A DNA stretch of 64,000 bases from Bacillus sp. REN3 (GCF_017912555.1 NZ_JAERSD010000026.1:1-64000); one strand, 5' to 3'. Numbered from the stretch's first letter, positions 17,419 to 26,133 are shown. Notes: a model not told the origin generated them from the letters alone. Program-made: numbers and translations.

Positions 17419-19015
17419 AAATGTCTACATACCATTTTCCAACCTTGACCGCCTGAACACTTAATGCGGAAGAAATAACCAGGTCATCATGATTCTTTTC
17501 ACCCTTTTTATTTCCCATTGATCCATTTGCACTTTCTACAAATAGTTGCATTTGCTGTAGAGTTTCTTTACATTCAATATTGATTAATCCTTTTTCAAAA
17601 TTCTCTTTGAAGTCAGTTATAAGGACACTCTTTGACTGTGTTGTTGTGGTAAATCCTAATTGCATTTTCTTTTTACCAGTTTTTTGATCGAATAATTTTT
17701 GCTTATACAAATTAAGATAGTTATAATCCTTCCTTAACCTCTCTAAAACTGGCAAACCATAACTGTTCCTTTCGATTGCATAAAACGCATAATTGTACCA
17801 TCTCCCTATACAATCAATAATCTCCGCAAATAAATACACTGGCACTTTGTCATGGTAGAAAGATAATACTTGCTGACCTTCTGAATCAAAAAGAGACAGT
17901 GTAGAATAATCTCCACCGCCCCCGCTCGCTGTATCTACACCGCCATAATATCTTTGTCCTCGTTTTGGGAAATAGAATATACTTAATCCTTTACCTATGT
18001 ACTTATATAAAATTTCAGGCACATCATCTTTAACTTCGTTCTTGCTTAAAGGTGTTTTAATATTACCTAATCGACTTAATACAATGGATTGGTCAAATAC
18101 ACTATTACCTGTTGAAATAAATGACTCTAATATATTACTAGGATATTCCTGCTGAAACTCCTGTAAGGTCATATCAAGCAATTTATACCTTCTCCACATC
18201 AAGAAGCGTAAATTAGCCCCATTGTCATATAAAACTTTTTCATCAGGTTCTAAATCAGCAACAGATAATCGTTTACCTTTATTTGTTTCCCTGTGATACT
18301 TTTCTGCTTCATCATGGTCATGTGCAAATTGCTTTTTGTATAAATCATGATAAAAAGGAATGAACATAGTTTTATACTTTGATTCACCCTTAATGGATGC
18401 CATTGTTAATCTATAAAACATATTAGAAGTACCATTTGAGGTAGTTTCTATGGTTAATTGACTCTTTTCACCCTTCATTAATGACTGTTCAGCAGAAAGT
18501 AATTGCATTTCTTGTTTTGCAAAGAAGGAAAACTCTGACATGTGAATCCAACTATATGTACTTCCTCGACCTATACTTTTATTACTTGCGACAAGGCACG
18601 TTACCCTTGATCCATTTTCAAAAAATAATTCATCTCTATTGTCACGTCTAACATTAGGGAATACATTGGGATATTTTTCTCTGGGTAGCCAATCATTCAT
18701 TGATTTTAATTTTTCAAACAGTGCCTTTGATGAATCTGATTTATATGAAACAATTAGAATATTTTCATTGTCATTTGTAACTGCTCGCCATAATGCCTTT
18801 GCAACGGAAAACGTAGAAATGCCTCCTTGTCTCGCCTTACTGACATTTACAAAACGATTTTTATTCATTAATTCTTCTAACTCTAATTGTGCCGAATTCA
18901 GTTCAAATTTTACTTTCTCACCATTATTATCAATGATGTAAATAAAGTTCTTAGCAAAAAGGGGAAATGAATCTAATACCTTTTGAAGTTTGCTTTGTTT
19001 AGTTTTAACTGCCAT
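17417..19015 (-). CDS. terL: Terminase large subunit
   Basis: The 532-residue packaging motor has an N-terminal ATPase domain with the deviant Walker A NVSKARQGGIST, a Walker B segment WIHMSEFSF with catalytic Glu, and a C-terminal RNase-H-like nuclease with Asp residues in YYGGVDTASGGGGDYS and DDLVISSAL. All key residues are present, so it should be active. It cuts concatemeric DNA and drives it through the portal. It is preceded by the likely TerS gene, with a hairpin between. Confidence 0.95.
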   Translation of the reverse strand: MAVKTKQSKLQKVLDSFPLFAKNFIYIIDNNGEKVKFELNSAQLELEELMNKNRFVNVSKARQGGISTFSVAKALWRAVTNDNENILIVSYKSDSSKALFEKLKSMNDWLPREKYPNVFPNVRRDNRDELFFENGSRVTCLVASNKSIGRGSTYSWIHMSEFSFFAKQEMQLLSAEQSLMKGEKSQLTIETTSNGTSNMFYRLTMASIKGESKYKTMFIPFYHDLYKKQFAHDHDEAEKYHRETNKGKRLSVADLEPDEKVLYDNGANLRFLMWRRYKLLDMTLQEFQQEYPSNILESFISTGNSVFDQSIVLSRLGNIKTPLSKNEVKDDVPEILYKYIGKGLSIFYFPKRGQRYYGGVDTASGGGGDYSTLSLFDSEGQQVLSFYHDKVPVYLFAEIIDCIGRWYNYAFYAIERNSYGLPVLERLRKDYNYLNLYKQKLFDQKTGKKKMQLGFTTTTQSKSVLITDFKENFEKGLINIECKETLQQMQLFVESANGSMGNKKGEKNHDDLVISSALSVQAVKVGKWYVDI

Positions 19016-19034
19016 CTACCCACCTCCAATCCAA

Positions 19035-19064
19035 TAAAAAAAGGAGTGCCAATTCAGACACCCC
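19035..19064 (-). terminator. Terminator-like hairpin between TerS and TerL
   Basis: On the minus-strand RNA an 8-bp stem (19057-19064 with 19043-19050) forms with two G-U pairs, followed by seven U. It lies directly at the end of the TerS gene. Confidence 0.65.
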
Positions 19065-19460
19065 CTAACTCAAATCTAATTCGTCATCTTCTTCTAAATC
19101 TTCTTCAACCGTCTTAAAAGTTTTCGCTGCCAATTTAGCATTTTGTGTAATATCCTTCTGAATGGACAAAAATAGACGGATAAACTTTTCATCTCCGTCT
19201 TTGGCTTTATCAACTATATTTTTATAGATTATGTCATAATCATTTGCCACTTTACTATCCAGTAATAGTAAAACTAAATTCTTGTACTCTTGGCTTTTTT
19301 CCCATTTGATGAAACCATTAAGAGTTTTTAATCCAACACTTTTCAGAAAATCTTCTTCTGATTTCTTGGGTACACCTTGAACAAATCGAATATCATGTTT
19401 CCATTCAAAATACATTCTCTTTTTATTCTCGGTCTGTTTTAATGCTTCATAGATATTCAT
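19065..19460 (-). CDS. terS: Putative terminase small subunit
   Basis: The 131-residue, mostly helical protein contains DIIYKNIVDKAKDGDEKFIR, close to the family pattern of small terminases in which an oligomerising helix pair follows a DNA-binding domain, and ends in an acidic tail (EEDLEEDDELDLS). It is placed directly before TerL. It would recognise the packaging site; the TACC iteron fields are candidates. Its start overlaps the preceding gene's stop by 4 nt. Confidence 0.65.
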   Translation of the reverse strand: MNIYEALKQTENKKRMYFEWKHDIRFVQGVPKKSEEDFLKSVGLKTLNGFIKWEKSQEYKNLVLLLLDSKVANDYDIIYKNIVDKAKDGDEKFIRLFLSIQKDITQNAKLAAKTFKTVEEDLEEDDELDLS

Positions 19461-19675
19461 TTATTTACACCTTCCAACAGTTCAAGCATTTGATTATAAC
19501 GTTCAATTTCCTCTTGCTTTGAGATTAATAATTCAGTGTTTAACTCAATTAATTTATTAACCCCAACTTGCATTTCAGAAATATGATAAAGGGATTTTTC
19601 CATTGTTTGATTGAAACTTTCAAATACATCTTTCTTGCCTGACCTCTTATTGAATAGATTAATTAATTTTTTCAT
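19457..19675 (-). CDS. Small coiled-coil protein, unknown
   Basis: A 72-residue, lysine- and glutamate-rich, helical protein (FESFNQTMEKSLYHISEMQ, then SKQEEIERYNQMLELLEG). It is translationally coupled to the TerS-like gene (4-nt overlap) and preceded by AGGAGG. No family was recognised; the coupling suggests a role in packaging or its control. Confidence 0.6.
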   Translation of the reverse strand: MKKLINLFNKRSGKKDVFESFNQTMEKSLYHISEMQVGVNKLIELNTELLISKQEEIERYNQMLELLEGVNK

Positions 19676-19890
19676 GATTAAATTCCTCCTGAATTTTTAT
19701 TAGAAATGGCGAAAATGAAAAAGTTATAAAATGACGGTAATTAGAATATAAGGAAATTTATTAATTGATTAATTTAAGATAATTATTAATTTAAAATTTA
19801 ATTTAATAATTAATAACATATTCTCAAAGGTGAAATTTCACCTATATTAATATGTACCGTCAAAATATAACTTTTTCAAAAACACAAAGA
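19676..19890. promoter_or_regulatory. A/T-rich control or origin region with palindrome
   Basis: About 215 bp of strongly A/T-rich DNA between the winged-helix gene and the packaging genes. It holds a perfect 16-bp palindrome AGGTGAAATTTCACCT at 19828-19843 and a GACGGTA / TACCGTC pair near 19733 and 19854 enclosing an AT-only core. An operator before the packaging operon or a replication origin are both possible. Confidence 0.5.
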
Positions 19891-19913
19891 AACTACCTAT
19901 CAATAAGGTAGTT
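19883..19913 (-). terminator. Terminator-like hairpin at the end of the winged-helix gene
   Basis: AACTACC at 19891-19897 pairs with GGTAGTT at 19907-19913, overlapping the stop codon of the gene, followed on the minus strand by a T-rich stretch. Confidence 0.6.
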
Positions 19914-20865
19914 CTGCTAAATCAATATTTGCTTTTTTGCCCCATACTTTAATATATTTTTCTTCTTGTTCCTTTTGATATTCTTCAACTAACACAACTT
20001 TAATCTTTTGATATTCTTGTGGTTGGTCTGTGAAATGACGAAACTCTTTAGCATGGTATGTATTTGCTTTCCTATCATTTAGGTTCATTGCTAAACAAAA
20101 ATATTTCTGATTATGTATTGCTTCAATCATTCTGTATTTTTTCAATTGGTCAAGATACCTTAATAATGTTTTCTCAGGCAATCCTGTACTATCAATCATT
20201 TTCTCGATTGAAACATCCCAACCATCTTTATGAAAGTCATTCATTCTTTTAATGTATGAGTACAAATAGAATCCAGTCGTACCAATATCATCATTATTCA
20301 TACAATACATAAACACTTCAAAAGGAATACAGTGTGTATTGGAAATTTCAAAGAATGTACCTTCATCTTCTTTTTCATTTCTATAGAATGCTTTGACCGG
20401 AAACTTAATATTATACTTCCTAGGAATTTGATATGTTTGTAGAATTTCCCCTTTTGTCAACAAATGACTATTTTTCATTTCTTCCTCAATTGTTTCCTGT
20501 AATGTTGTGAATGTTAATCCTTCAAACTTATCAAAATTCCAATGTAATGGAATGTCATTTGTTGTCATAGTGTATTCCAATTGATCCAGTAAGCCATTTT
20601 TCTTAATGAGGTAATCCAATCCTTTTGTTTTAGCATTGTAACCTAGAATTTCCTTGATATGCTCATTGGTAATAATCGACTTACTGTTTAGATATTTAGC
20701 ATACCTATACAGCCAATGTACAAGGTAAATATATGAATAGGCAAATGTAAGGTGAGGACTATTCTTAATAGCCCCTTTCAAATCATCGAATATTTCATTT
20801 GGCATGTAGATTTTTGATTCTTTATCAGTGTATTGTAGTAGTTCCTTGATTTCCTCGAATTTCAT
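19900..20865 (-). CDS. Replication-initiator-like protein with two winged-helix segments
   Basis: The 321-residue protein has two predicted helix-turn-helix/winged-helix segments: ITNEHIKEILGYNAKTKGLD around residues 65-85 and VSIEKMIDSTGLPEKTLLRY around residue 225. This two-wing layout is common in plasmid and phage replication initiators (RepA/DnaD-like), but no exact family was recognised. Its place just upstream of an A/T-rich palindromic region in a small integrated element suggests replication initiation (inference). A GGAGGTAAC site precedes its ATG. Confidence 0.5.
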   Translation of the reverse strand: MKFEEIKELLQYTDKESKIYMPNEIFDDLKGAIKNSPHLTFAYSYIYLVHWLYRYAKYLNSKSIITNEHIKEILGYNAKTKGLDYLIKKNGLLDQLEYTMTTNDIPLHWNFDKFEGLTFTTLQETIEEEMKNSHLLTKGEILQTYQIPRKYNIKFPVKAFYRNEKEDEGTFFEISNTHCIPFEVFMYCMNNDDIGTTGFYLYSYIKRMNDFHKDGWDVSIEKMIDSTGLPEKTLLRYLDQLKKYRMIEAIHNQKYFCLAMNLNDRKANTYHAKEFRHFTDQPQEYQKIKVVLVEEYQKEQEEKYIKVWGKKANIDLAELPY

Positions 20866-20907
20866 TTTGTTACCTCCGAATTTTTATTAGAATTTTTATA
20901 GAGTTTC

Positions 20908-21072
20908 TTATCTTGCTTTGTATTCGTCTAGTGCCTTCTGCAACGTTTCATCAATTGGATATAGTGAGAAAACTTTCTTAGTTTTCAAATCCTGTGCCAC
21001 TGTGATAAAAGAAATCCCCTGATTCCGCAGAAAATCAGAAAGGGATTTATTGTAACAGAAAAAATATTTCAT
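20908..21072 (-). CDS. Small protein, unknown (54 residues)
   Basis: MKYFFCYNKSLSDFLRNQG... has a strong AGGGAGG site 11 nt before the ATG and ends in KALDEYKAR. The sequence looks like a short cytoplasmic alpha/beta protein; similar small proteins are common in phage early regions. No function can be assigned. Confidence 0.6.
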   Translation of the reverse strand: MKYFFCYNKSLSDFLRNQGISFITVAQDLKTKKVFSLYPIDETLQKALDEYKAR

Positions 21073-21130
21073 TGAATTTGTCCTCCCTTGGTATATATAT
21101 TAAGTTGTAATAGTTCCGTCAACGAAAAAT

Positions 21131-21162
21131 AGAAAAAAGAGGAACATTTTTTGCCCCTCTTT
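21131..21162 (-). terminator. Terminator-like hairpin
   Basis: AAAGAGG at 21136-21142 pairs with CCTCTTT at 21156-21162 and is followed on the minus strand by more T. It coincides with the stop of the 312-residue gene. Confidence 0.65.
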
Positions 21163-22096
21163 AAGCCAATTTTTCTAATGTAGTTAGTTCAACTTTATTT
21201 CGGTATGTATAAGCCAGTGATAAGATATTTTTCTTATCCAGTGTATTAAGATTGATTTCATGTAATTCTTTTGACTGCCTATGTAACTCTCTTGCCAATT
21301 TGAATTCACCTTGTGGAAGAATGATAGGAAAATCTAAATGCTTTTCAATGAATGGAATATCAAGTAAATTCCCATCACGAAACCATTTACCTGTAACTGC
21401 ACTCTTTTTCCACGGTCTTTCATTGACAATATAACCTTGCTTATTCATCTCAATTTTAGAATCAAGACCTATTTTTCTCATGAAGTCATACATTTCATTT
21501 ATTGAGTATTTGTCTAATAGGTCAATCATCCAAGTAAGACCTAAATCTTCTAGGTATTGGTTATGTATTGCTTTGTATTGAGTTGAATAATGTCCTTTAA
21601 ATGCAACATCAATACATGCTAAAATAAGCCCTCCTTCAATTGTAGGGGGCTGTTTACCTTCCATATAGTAGGCATACATTTGTAAAACTGTACTACCTGC
21701 ATACTTTTGATTATAGGTACTTAGGTTAATTCCATTGAAAGTATTGATATTTGCCATTTTACTGTTGCCAATGTCGGCAGCGTTGGATAAATTAACGTGA
21801 TTATCAAAACACCTGAAACCATCTTGCACTAATGACATATCAATACCAACAAATTTCTTATCTAAATCCCTATCATCTGAATAGTAAAGATTCTTGAAGT
21901 TGTAAAATCCTCCTATTTCCACACCTGAAACATGTGAATACAAGGAAGCCCCAATTAATGAATCGTTATCGTCACCTAGACAACTTTCAAATTTATCTTT
22001 ATTTGGATTAACTACAAAATCTAAACTATCAAATTTAACTTTTAATTCTTTTTTCATACTATCAGTGAAAGAGAAAATTCTCCCACTATTCCTCAT
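21161..22096 (-). CDS. Unknown phage protein, weakly DHH-phosphoesterase-like
   Basis: About 311 residues (start ATG 22096 with GAGGG upstream; 22111 is an alternative). The segment GDDNDSLIGASLYSHVSG, then VGIDMSLVQDGFRCFDNHVN and KYAGSTVLQMYAYY recall the acidic and CFDHH-type blocks of DHH phosphoesterases (RecJ/NrnA), but the DHH motif is DNH here and I am not sure of the relationship. If right, it would be a nucleic-acid nuclease or nucleotide phosphodiesterase for replication. It stands between an HTH gene and the replication-like gene. Confidence 0.45.
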   Translation of the reverse strand: MRNSGRIFSFTDSMKKELKVKFDSLDFVVNPNKDKFESCLGDDNDSLIGASLYSHVSGVEIGGFYNFKNLYYSDDRDLDKKFVGIDMSLVQDGFRCFDNHVNLSNAADIGNSKMANINTFNGINLSTYNQKYAGSTVLQMYAYYMEGKQPPTIEGGLILACIDVAFKGHYSTQYKAIHNQYLEDLGLTWMIDLLDKYSINEMYDFMRKIGLDSKIEMNKQGYIVNERPWKKSAVTGKWFRDGNLLDIPFIEKHLDFPIILPQGEFKLARELHRQSKELHEINLNTLDKKNILSLAYTYRNKVELTTLEKLA

Positions 22097-22301
22097 TGGT
22101 AAAGCCCTCATGACAACAATTATTTAGTCGTCAATAACCTCTATCCCTCAAATTTCAAGAGATAGATTCCTCCTTTTAATCCTCATAAATAAATTTGCGT
22201 CTGTACGCAGTTATGATTAAAAAGAGGAATGTGGTTATGACGAATCTTTTGTACCTCTTGTCACTTTTTCACCTCCGCTTTCTGCTGATTATTTTTTAGA
22301 A

Positions 22302-22475
22302 TTATTTATTGTCTATGTATTCTCTATATCTTTGAATCTTTTCTTTTGCCATTCCACAATTGCCAGTTTCAAATCGTGAAATTAGTGATTGACTGCAATT
22401 CATATAAACTGCTAATTCGATATGTGTAATTTTCTTCCGTCTGCGTTTTAGCAGGTATTCCTCCCTTTTATTCAT
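22302..22475 (-). CDS. Small helix-turn-helix (Cro/CI-type) regulator
   Basis: A 57-residue protein: after a basic N-terminus (REEYLLKRRRRKI) comes a Cro/CI helix-turn-helix, THIELAVYMNCSQSLISRFE, with Ser-Leu-Ile-Ser-Arg in the recognition helix. An AAAAAGGATG site precedes the ATG. It is the only recognisable small repressor-type protein in the element and a candidate ligand for the many TTGATATATCAA-like palindromes in the repeat region (inference). Confidence 0.75.
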   Translation of the reverse strand: MNKREEYLLKRRRKKITHIELAVYMNCSQSLISRFETGNCGMAKEKIQRYREYIDNK

Positions 22476-22497
22476 CCTTTTTACTCCTTGATTAAAT

Positions 22498-22530
22498 TAA
22501 AGAACGCTCCTTCAATAAGAAGGAACGTTC
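22498..22530 (-). terminator. Strong terminator-like hairpin after the capsid gene
   Basis: A 12-bp stem with one mismatch (22502-22513 with 22519-22530) and a 5-nt loop is followed by TTTAATTT on the minus strand, 19 nt after the capsid stop. Confidence 0.75.
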
Positions 22531-22548
22531 CTGATATGTATTTAGTTA

Positions 22549-23418
22549 TTAAGCAACAGTTACTACTGCAATACCTTTCTTTGATCCAATTTTAAGAGTG
22601 GCTTCTCCAATTACTTGTCCTTTTACGTTATCCCCGGTTTTCGCTAAAGGTTCGAAGTGTGGCTCACGAAGGTAAACAAGGTCAACATAGTTGTCGTTAA
22701 ATACAACCATTTTGTTTGCAGGAACATGCTTAGAAAGTACGATATTCAATGTGCCATAATTTGTATTGATAGATTCAACAATCAATCCAAAATTTGTAGT
22801 TACATGATTGTAACCATATTTATCCTTGTAGATTGCGTCAATTTGCTCCTTAATGTCAGCATTAACAAAAGCATATACATTTCCTTCTGCTAAATCTTGA
22901 TTCCATAGTTTACGCATAACTTCTTTAACTGTGTCCTCTGAAACAGCACCAGTAGCAGATACAGCGTTTGAAGCGTCTGCCATCTCAATTAGACCTGACA
23001 ATTGACGTTTAAATGGAGCAACAGAACCGTCTTTTTTGATACCGTTGATGAATTTCTTCTCCATGTTAATTTTCAATTCAAGAAGGCGGTCATTAATCTC
23101 TTGTGTGAATTGTGCAGATTGCATAGCCAGTGCCGTACCTGAAACGCTCGCACCCTTCTTAAAAATTTCCAAAATGTTATTCAATTCTGCTCTTGCAGAT
23201 TCAAAGAATACAGTAGTATCTTCACCTTCAACCGCTGAAATATCATCAGTATTATCAAGTGTCTTTTCTCTCCATGTGTAAACTGTAGCAAGTGCCTTTT
23301 CGATATTACCTTTTGCCATCAACATAGATGTAAGAGGTGTTGCCGAAATGCCCAAAATTGCGATTTCCTTGCTTAGTGAAATTTGTTCAGCATTAGTAAA
23401 GTTAGTAGATTTAAACAT
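22549..23418 (-). CDS. Major capsid protein (HK97 fold, SU10/DUF5309-like)
   Basis: The 289-residue protein has an N-terminal helix region, a YTWREKTLDNTDDISAVEGED stretch like the E-loop of SU10-type capsid proteins, the SGTALAMQSAQF helix start, and a C-terminal A-domain ending KIGSKKGIAVVTVA. It follows a scaffold-like gene, the usual order. It should form the icosahedral shell. The assignment to the SU10-like subgroup is from pattern memory; the HK97 fold is likely. A hairpin on each side of the gene suggests separate dosage control. Confidence 0.8.
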   Translation of the reverse strand: MFKSTNFTNAEQISLSKEIAILGISATPLTSMLMAKGNIEKALATVYTWREKTLDNTDDISAVEGEDTTVFFESARAELNNILEIFKKGASVSGTALAMQSAQFTQEINDRLLELKINMEKKFINGIKKDGSVAPFKRQLSGLIEMADASNAVSATGAVSEDTVKEVMRKLWNQDLAEGNVYAFVNADIKEQIDAIYKDKYGYNHVTTNFGLIVESINTNYGTLNIVLSKHVPANKMVVFNDNYVDLVYLREPHFEPLAKTGDNVKGQVIGEATLKIGSKKGIAVVTVA

Positions 23419-23449
23419 AAATAATCATTCTCCTTTAAAGTTAGTTTTT

Positions 23450-23487
23450 AATATATAAAAAGCACCCTGACATTTTGCCAAAGTGCT
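23450..23487 (-). terminator. Terminator-like hairpin between scaffold and capsid genes
   Basis: AGCAC at 23461-23465 pairs with GTGCT at 23483-23487, with additional inner pairing and a T run on the minus strand. It lies between the scaffold stop and the capsid ribosome-binding site. Confidence 0.5.
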
Positions 23488-23489
23488 AG

Positions 23490-23918
23490 TTACCCAAATA
23501 GTTTTGCAAATTTTGCTGAAAGCATACCATTTACATCTTTTTTCTGTTCTGCGACACTATAAGCGTCTGTTTTACTATGGTCAGTAGGTACATATCCCAT
23601 TGACACTTTAATTTCATTCAATAGACCTTGAAACTTTTCAATTTGTGGCTGTAAATCCTCAATCTTTTCTACCTTGAAAAATTCAGCAAACTTATCAAGT
23701 CCTGCTGTTTTTAATTCAAGTGATACTTCTTTTTGAAATAACTCTTGTTCCTTAGTTTGGATTGCCTTTTCTTCATCAGATAAATCTTTCGGTTTGAATT
23801 GCAATAGTTCATCCCTTTCACTTTGGATAGGGTTTAACACCTCTGTTTCCCATTGTGCCTTGGCTGTTGCTAATTGTTCATCTAACTGTTCCTGGGTAAA
23901 ACTAATTTCTTCTGACAT
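23490..23918 (-). CDS. Phage scaffold protein (minor capsid/scaffold)
   Basis: A 142-residue, highly charged, mainly helical protein: EQLDEQLATAKAQWETEVLN, a KEQELFQKEVSLEL coiled coil, and a C-terminal basic patch MLSAKFAKLFG that would bind the capsid protein. Length, composition and position immediately before the capsid gene match Siphoviridae-type scaffolds such as those of the gp20/DUF4355 kind. An AGGAGG site precedes the ATG. Confidence 0.75.
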   Translation of the reverse strand: MSEEISFTQEQLDEQLATAKAQWETEVLNPIQSERDELLQFKPKDLSDEEKAIQTKEQELFQKEVSLELKTAGLDKFAEFFKVEKIEDLQPQIEKFQGLLNEIKVSMGYVPTDHSKTDAYSVAEQKKDVNGMLSAKFAKLFG

Positions 23919-23933
23919 TTTCCTACCTCCTGA

Positions 23934-24209
23934 TTAAATAAATTTGACTGCTACCTTTCCTCTACTAAGGATAGGTTTGTTACTATAACTGCCGACAAAC
24001 TCGAAAATAAATTCGTTCAATTCATCGGCAGGCACATAGTCATAAAAATAGACACCGACTGATTCTTTGTCGCTGTCTGTAATGGCTATTTGTTCAATTT
24101 GTGTTTTATCAGTTTTATAAATGGTCAACTTAATATCTGTTGGATCAACTGACTGACCTGTAAATGTTTTAAAATGAACTTTTAACCTAACTGTATCCCC
24201 TTGATACAT
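23934..24209 (-). CDS. Small beta-sandwich phage protein
   Basis: A 91-residue protein (MYQGDTVRLKVHFKTFTGQ...GKVAVKFI) with alternating beta strands, like an immunoglobulin-type fold. Similar short proteins in Gram-positive phages occur as fibre or decoration proteins; that role is a guess. Its start overlaps the last base of the preceding stop codon, so the two are probably translated together. Confidence 0.55.
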   Translation of the reverse strand: MYQGDTVRLKVHFKTFTGQSVDPTDIKLTIYKTDKTQIEQIAITDSDKESVGVYFYDYVPADELNEFIFEFVGSYSNKPILSRGKVAVKFI

Positions 24210-25558
24210 TATTTATTCACCTCCACATGGGAAGGATTGATAATCATGGCTGAATGGCTCTGATTATTGTTTATTATTGATTCTGACGTGTTTATTACCT
24301 TCTGAATACTAGACATACCCTCATTGATAGACACGCTAGAATCGTTTAATAAGACGCTTATAGAAGCGGTTATTTGTTTGTTGAGAATTGGATAGATGAC
24401 ATTTACATTAGAATAGATTGGTTGAATAAAGGATAGTAATTCATTTACCTTTTTTGATTCTCTATTTATAAATGATTCTATTGGTTGAATGTGAGTATTA
24501 ACATTCGCAATCCTGCTTCTAACTGTCCTAGCGTTCCTTGTGGCTGTCGTTTCAATATTCGATAGATAGCCCTCAACTATTCTTTTCGTTGCAGTATGAC
24601 GTTCAGAAGCGGTAATAAATTGATTTAAATGTGTATGTAACTCTTTGAATGACTTCTTATTCTTTTGAAGATTAGAATCTAAATTAGCAACATATGAATT
24701 TACTGAAATAGTTTCTTTTTTAGCAACAATAGGCACACCAAATACTCTTAATGTTGGATAGTTACTATTAATTGCCCAAGTGTTAGAAAAATCCCAACCT
24801 GTGTATGTTGATTGAGTTTTCATTTCTGCTGTTGATTTACCTAATAGACCTGTAACATTTGTTGAAGGAGGACTTGAGATTTTTGCTATACTTGGTTGTC
24901 CGCTTGTTTGAGTATCCCAAAAACAATTATTAAAGACCACATCTGTATTATTACGGACATATCCAACAAATCCGCTAATTCCATCCCAAGGTGAAGATTG
25001 AGTATAATCAACAAAACCACTAGAATAGCAATTTTTCACAGTAGTTAAACTATCTGCTGTTCCTAAGAATCCTCCACCATAATAATTAGTATTTAAATTC
25101 ATATTGATATTGGCATATGAATCTTCAATATTGGTTTCAAGTGCCTTCCCTATTAACCCACCTGATTCATCTTGTGAAGTAATACTTCCACCATTGACAT
25201 AGCAATTTTTAATAGTGGCTTGATAGGTATAACCGATTAAAGCACTTGCAAAACGACAATTAGAACCATTTACAGTTACATTCTCTAAACCTACATTTTG
25301 AATAGTTCCATAAAAGAATTGTCCAAATAAGCCCAAGTACATTCCTGTTGATTTGTTTATTGTTAAGTTTTTTATCTTAAAACCTTTACCATCTAAATTA
25401 CCTGTAAATCCACTTATCCAATTTACATTGTCATAATAAGAAATAGGTGTCCAATTTCCCCAACTGGACATATCAATATCATTGGTTAATTCATAATCTG
25501 CTGTAAGATTATTTCTGATATTATCTAGGTCTTGGGGTGTGCTTATTAAAATAGGCAT
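24209..25558 (-). CDS. GLUG-repeat beta-helix protein with coiled-coil C-terminus
   Basis: The first 280 residues carry adhesin-type GLUG repeats (GLFGQFFYGTIQNVGLENV, SALIGYTYQATIKNCYV, GGLIGKALETNIEDSYA, GFLGTADSLTTVKNCYS), which build a right-handed beta-helix. Residues 280-449 are helical with Ser/Asn-rich linkers (ESFINRESKKVNELLSFI). No signal peptide is present, so it is probably a virion fibre or decoration protein rather than a cell adhesin. Within an element lacking tail genes, a capsid fibre or a replacement receptor-binding protein is an interesting option. Confidence 0.6.
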   Translation of the reverse strand: MPILISTPQDLDNIRNNLTADYELTNDIDMSSWGNWTPISYYDNVNWISGFTGNLDGKGFKIKNLTINKSTGMYLGLFGQFFYGTIQNVGLENVTVNGSNCRFASALIGYTYQATIKNCYVNGGSITSQDESGGLIGKALETNIEDSYANINMNLNTNYYGGGFLGTADSLTTVKNCYSSGFVDYTQSSPWDGISGFVGYVRNNTDVVFNNCFWDTQTSGQPSIAKISSPPSTNVTGLLGKSTAEMKTQSTYTGWDFSNTWAINSNYPTLRVFGVPIVAKKETISVNSYVANLDSNLQKNKKSFKELHTHLNQFITASERHTATKRIVEGYLSNIETTATRNARTVRSRIANVNTHIQPIESFINRESKKVNELLSFIQPIYSNVNVIYPILNKQITASISVLLNDSSVSINEGMSSIQKVINTSESIINNNQSHSAMIINPSHVEVNK

Positions 25559-25564
25559 TTATCT

Positions 25565-25918
25565 TCACACTACTTTCGGCACTTCAATTAAATGAATCAC
25601 CGTCAATTCGTCTTGATCTCCCTCAATTGTAAATGGTGTAAATGATTCTGTACTTAATAGATTACCACCTGTTGCAACATTGAATATTACTGATTTTGCA
25701 AATGTCTTAGGTACAGTAATATCTGAATCTGAACCTTTAATGATAACTTGTAATTTTAATGTTTGTTCCCCTACTGAATGTGTCCAAGTTACTCGACTAT
25801 CATAAACAGATAATCTTACAATTGCAACTCCTGTATCATCTTGTAACTCAATATACTTCCAATTGGCTTGAATGTAATCCCTTAAATTCTGGTATGCTGC
25901 CTGTGTTATTTCAGCCAT
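25565..25918 (-). CDS. Hypothetical phage structural protein
   Basis: A 117-residue protein beginning MAEITQAAYQNLRDYIQANW with a mostly beta-strand remainder. It starts by an ATGG/TAATGG overlap with the holin-like gene's stop and is followed 6 nt later by the GLUG gene. The arrangement suggests a virion accessory protein. No family was recognised. Confidence 0.5.
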   Translation of the reverse strand: MAEITQAAYQNLRDYIQANWKYIELQDDTGVAIVRLSVYDSRVTWTHSVGEQTLKLQVIIKGSDSDITVPKTFAKSVIFNVATGGNLLSTESFTPFTIEGDQDELTVIHLIEVPKVV

Positions 25919-26133
25919 TATTTGACCTCCTTCAAATTCTGAATTTGTGTTTCTAAGCGTTCTAATGATTGGACAATTTTGTCCTGTGCCTCATTTTGCT
26001 TGTCAATTTGTGCTGTGAGTTTATCTTCTCTTGTTTTGGCTTCTTTGCGTGTGTCAAAAAGCAACCAAACGAAGAGTAAAGCGAAGATTCCCTGTTGGGC
26101 AAATTGATCCAATGGAATTGCGGATAAATCCAT
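25918..26133 (-). CDS. BhlA/UviB-family holin-like protein
   Basis: The 71-residue protein has one N-terminal membrane segment (FAQQGIFALLFVWLLF) after a short MDLSAIPLDQ leader, then a charged helix KEAKTREDKLTAQIDKQNE and a coiled-coil tail. This is the typical layout of BhlA/UviB proteins, found in Bacillus and Clostridium phages as holins or bacteriocin-release proteins. No endolysin gene accompanies it. GGGAGGTG precedes the ATG; a strong hairpin lies 75 nt upstream. Confidence 0.85.
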   Translation of the reverse strand: MDLSAIPLDQFAQQGIFALLFVWLLFDTRKEAKTREDKLTAQIDKQNEAQDKIVQSLERLETQIQNLKEVK

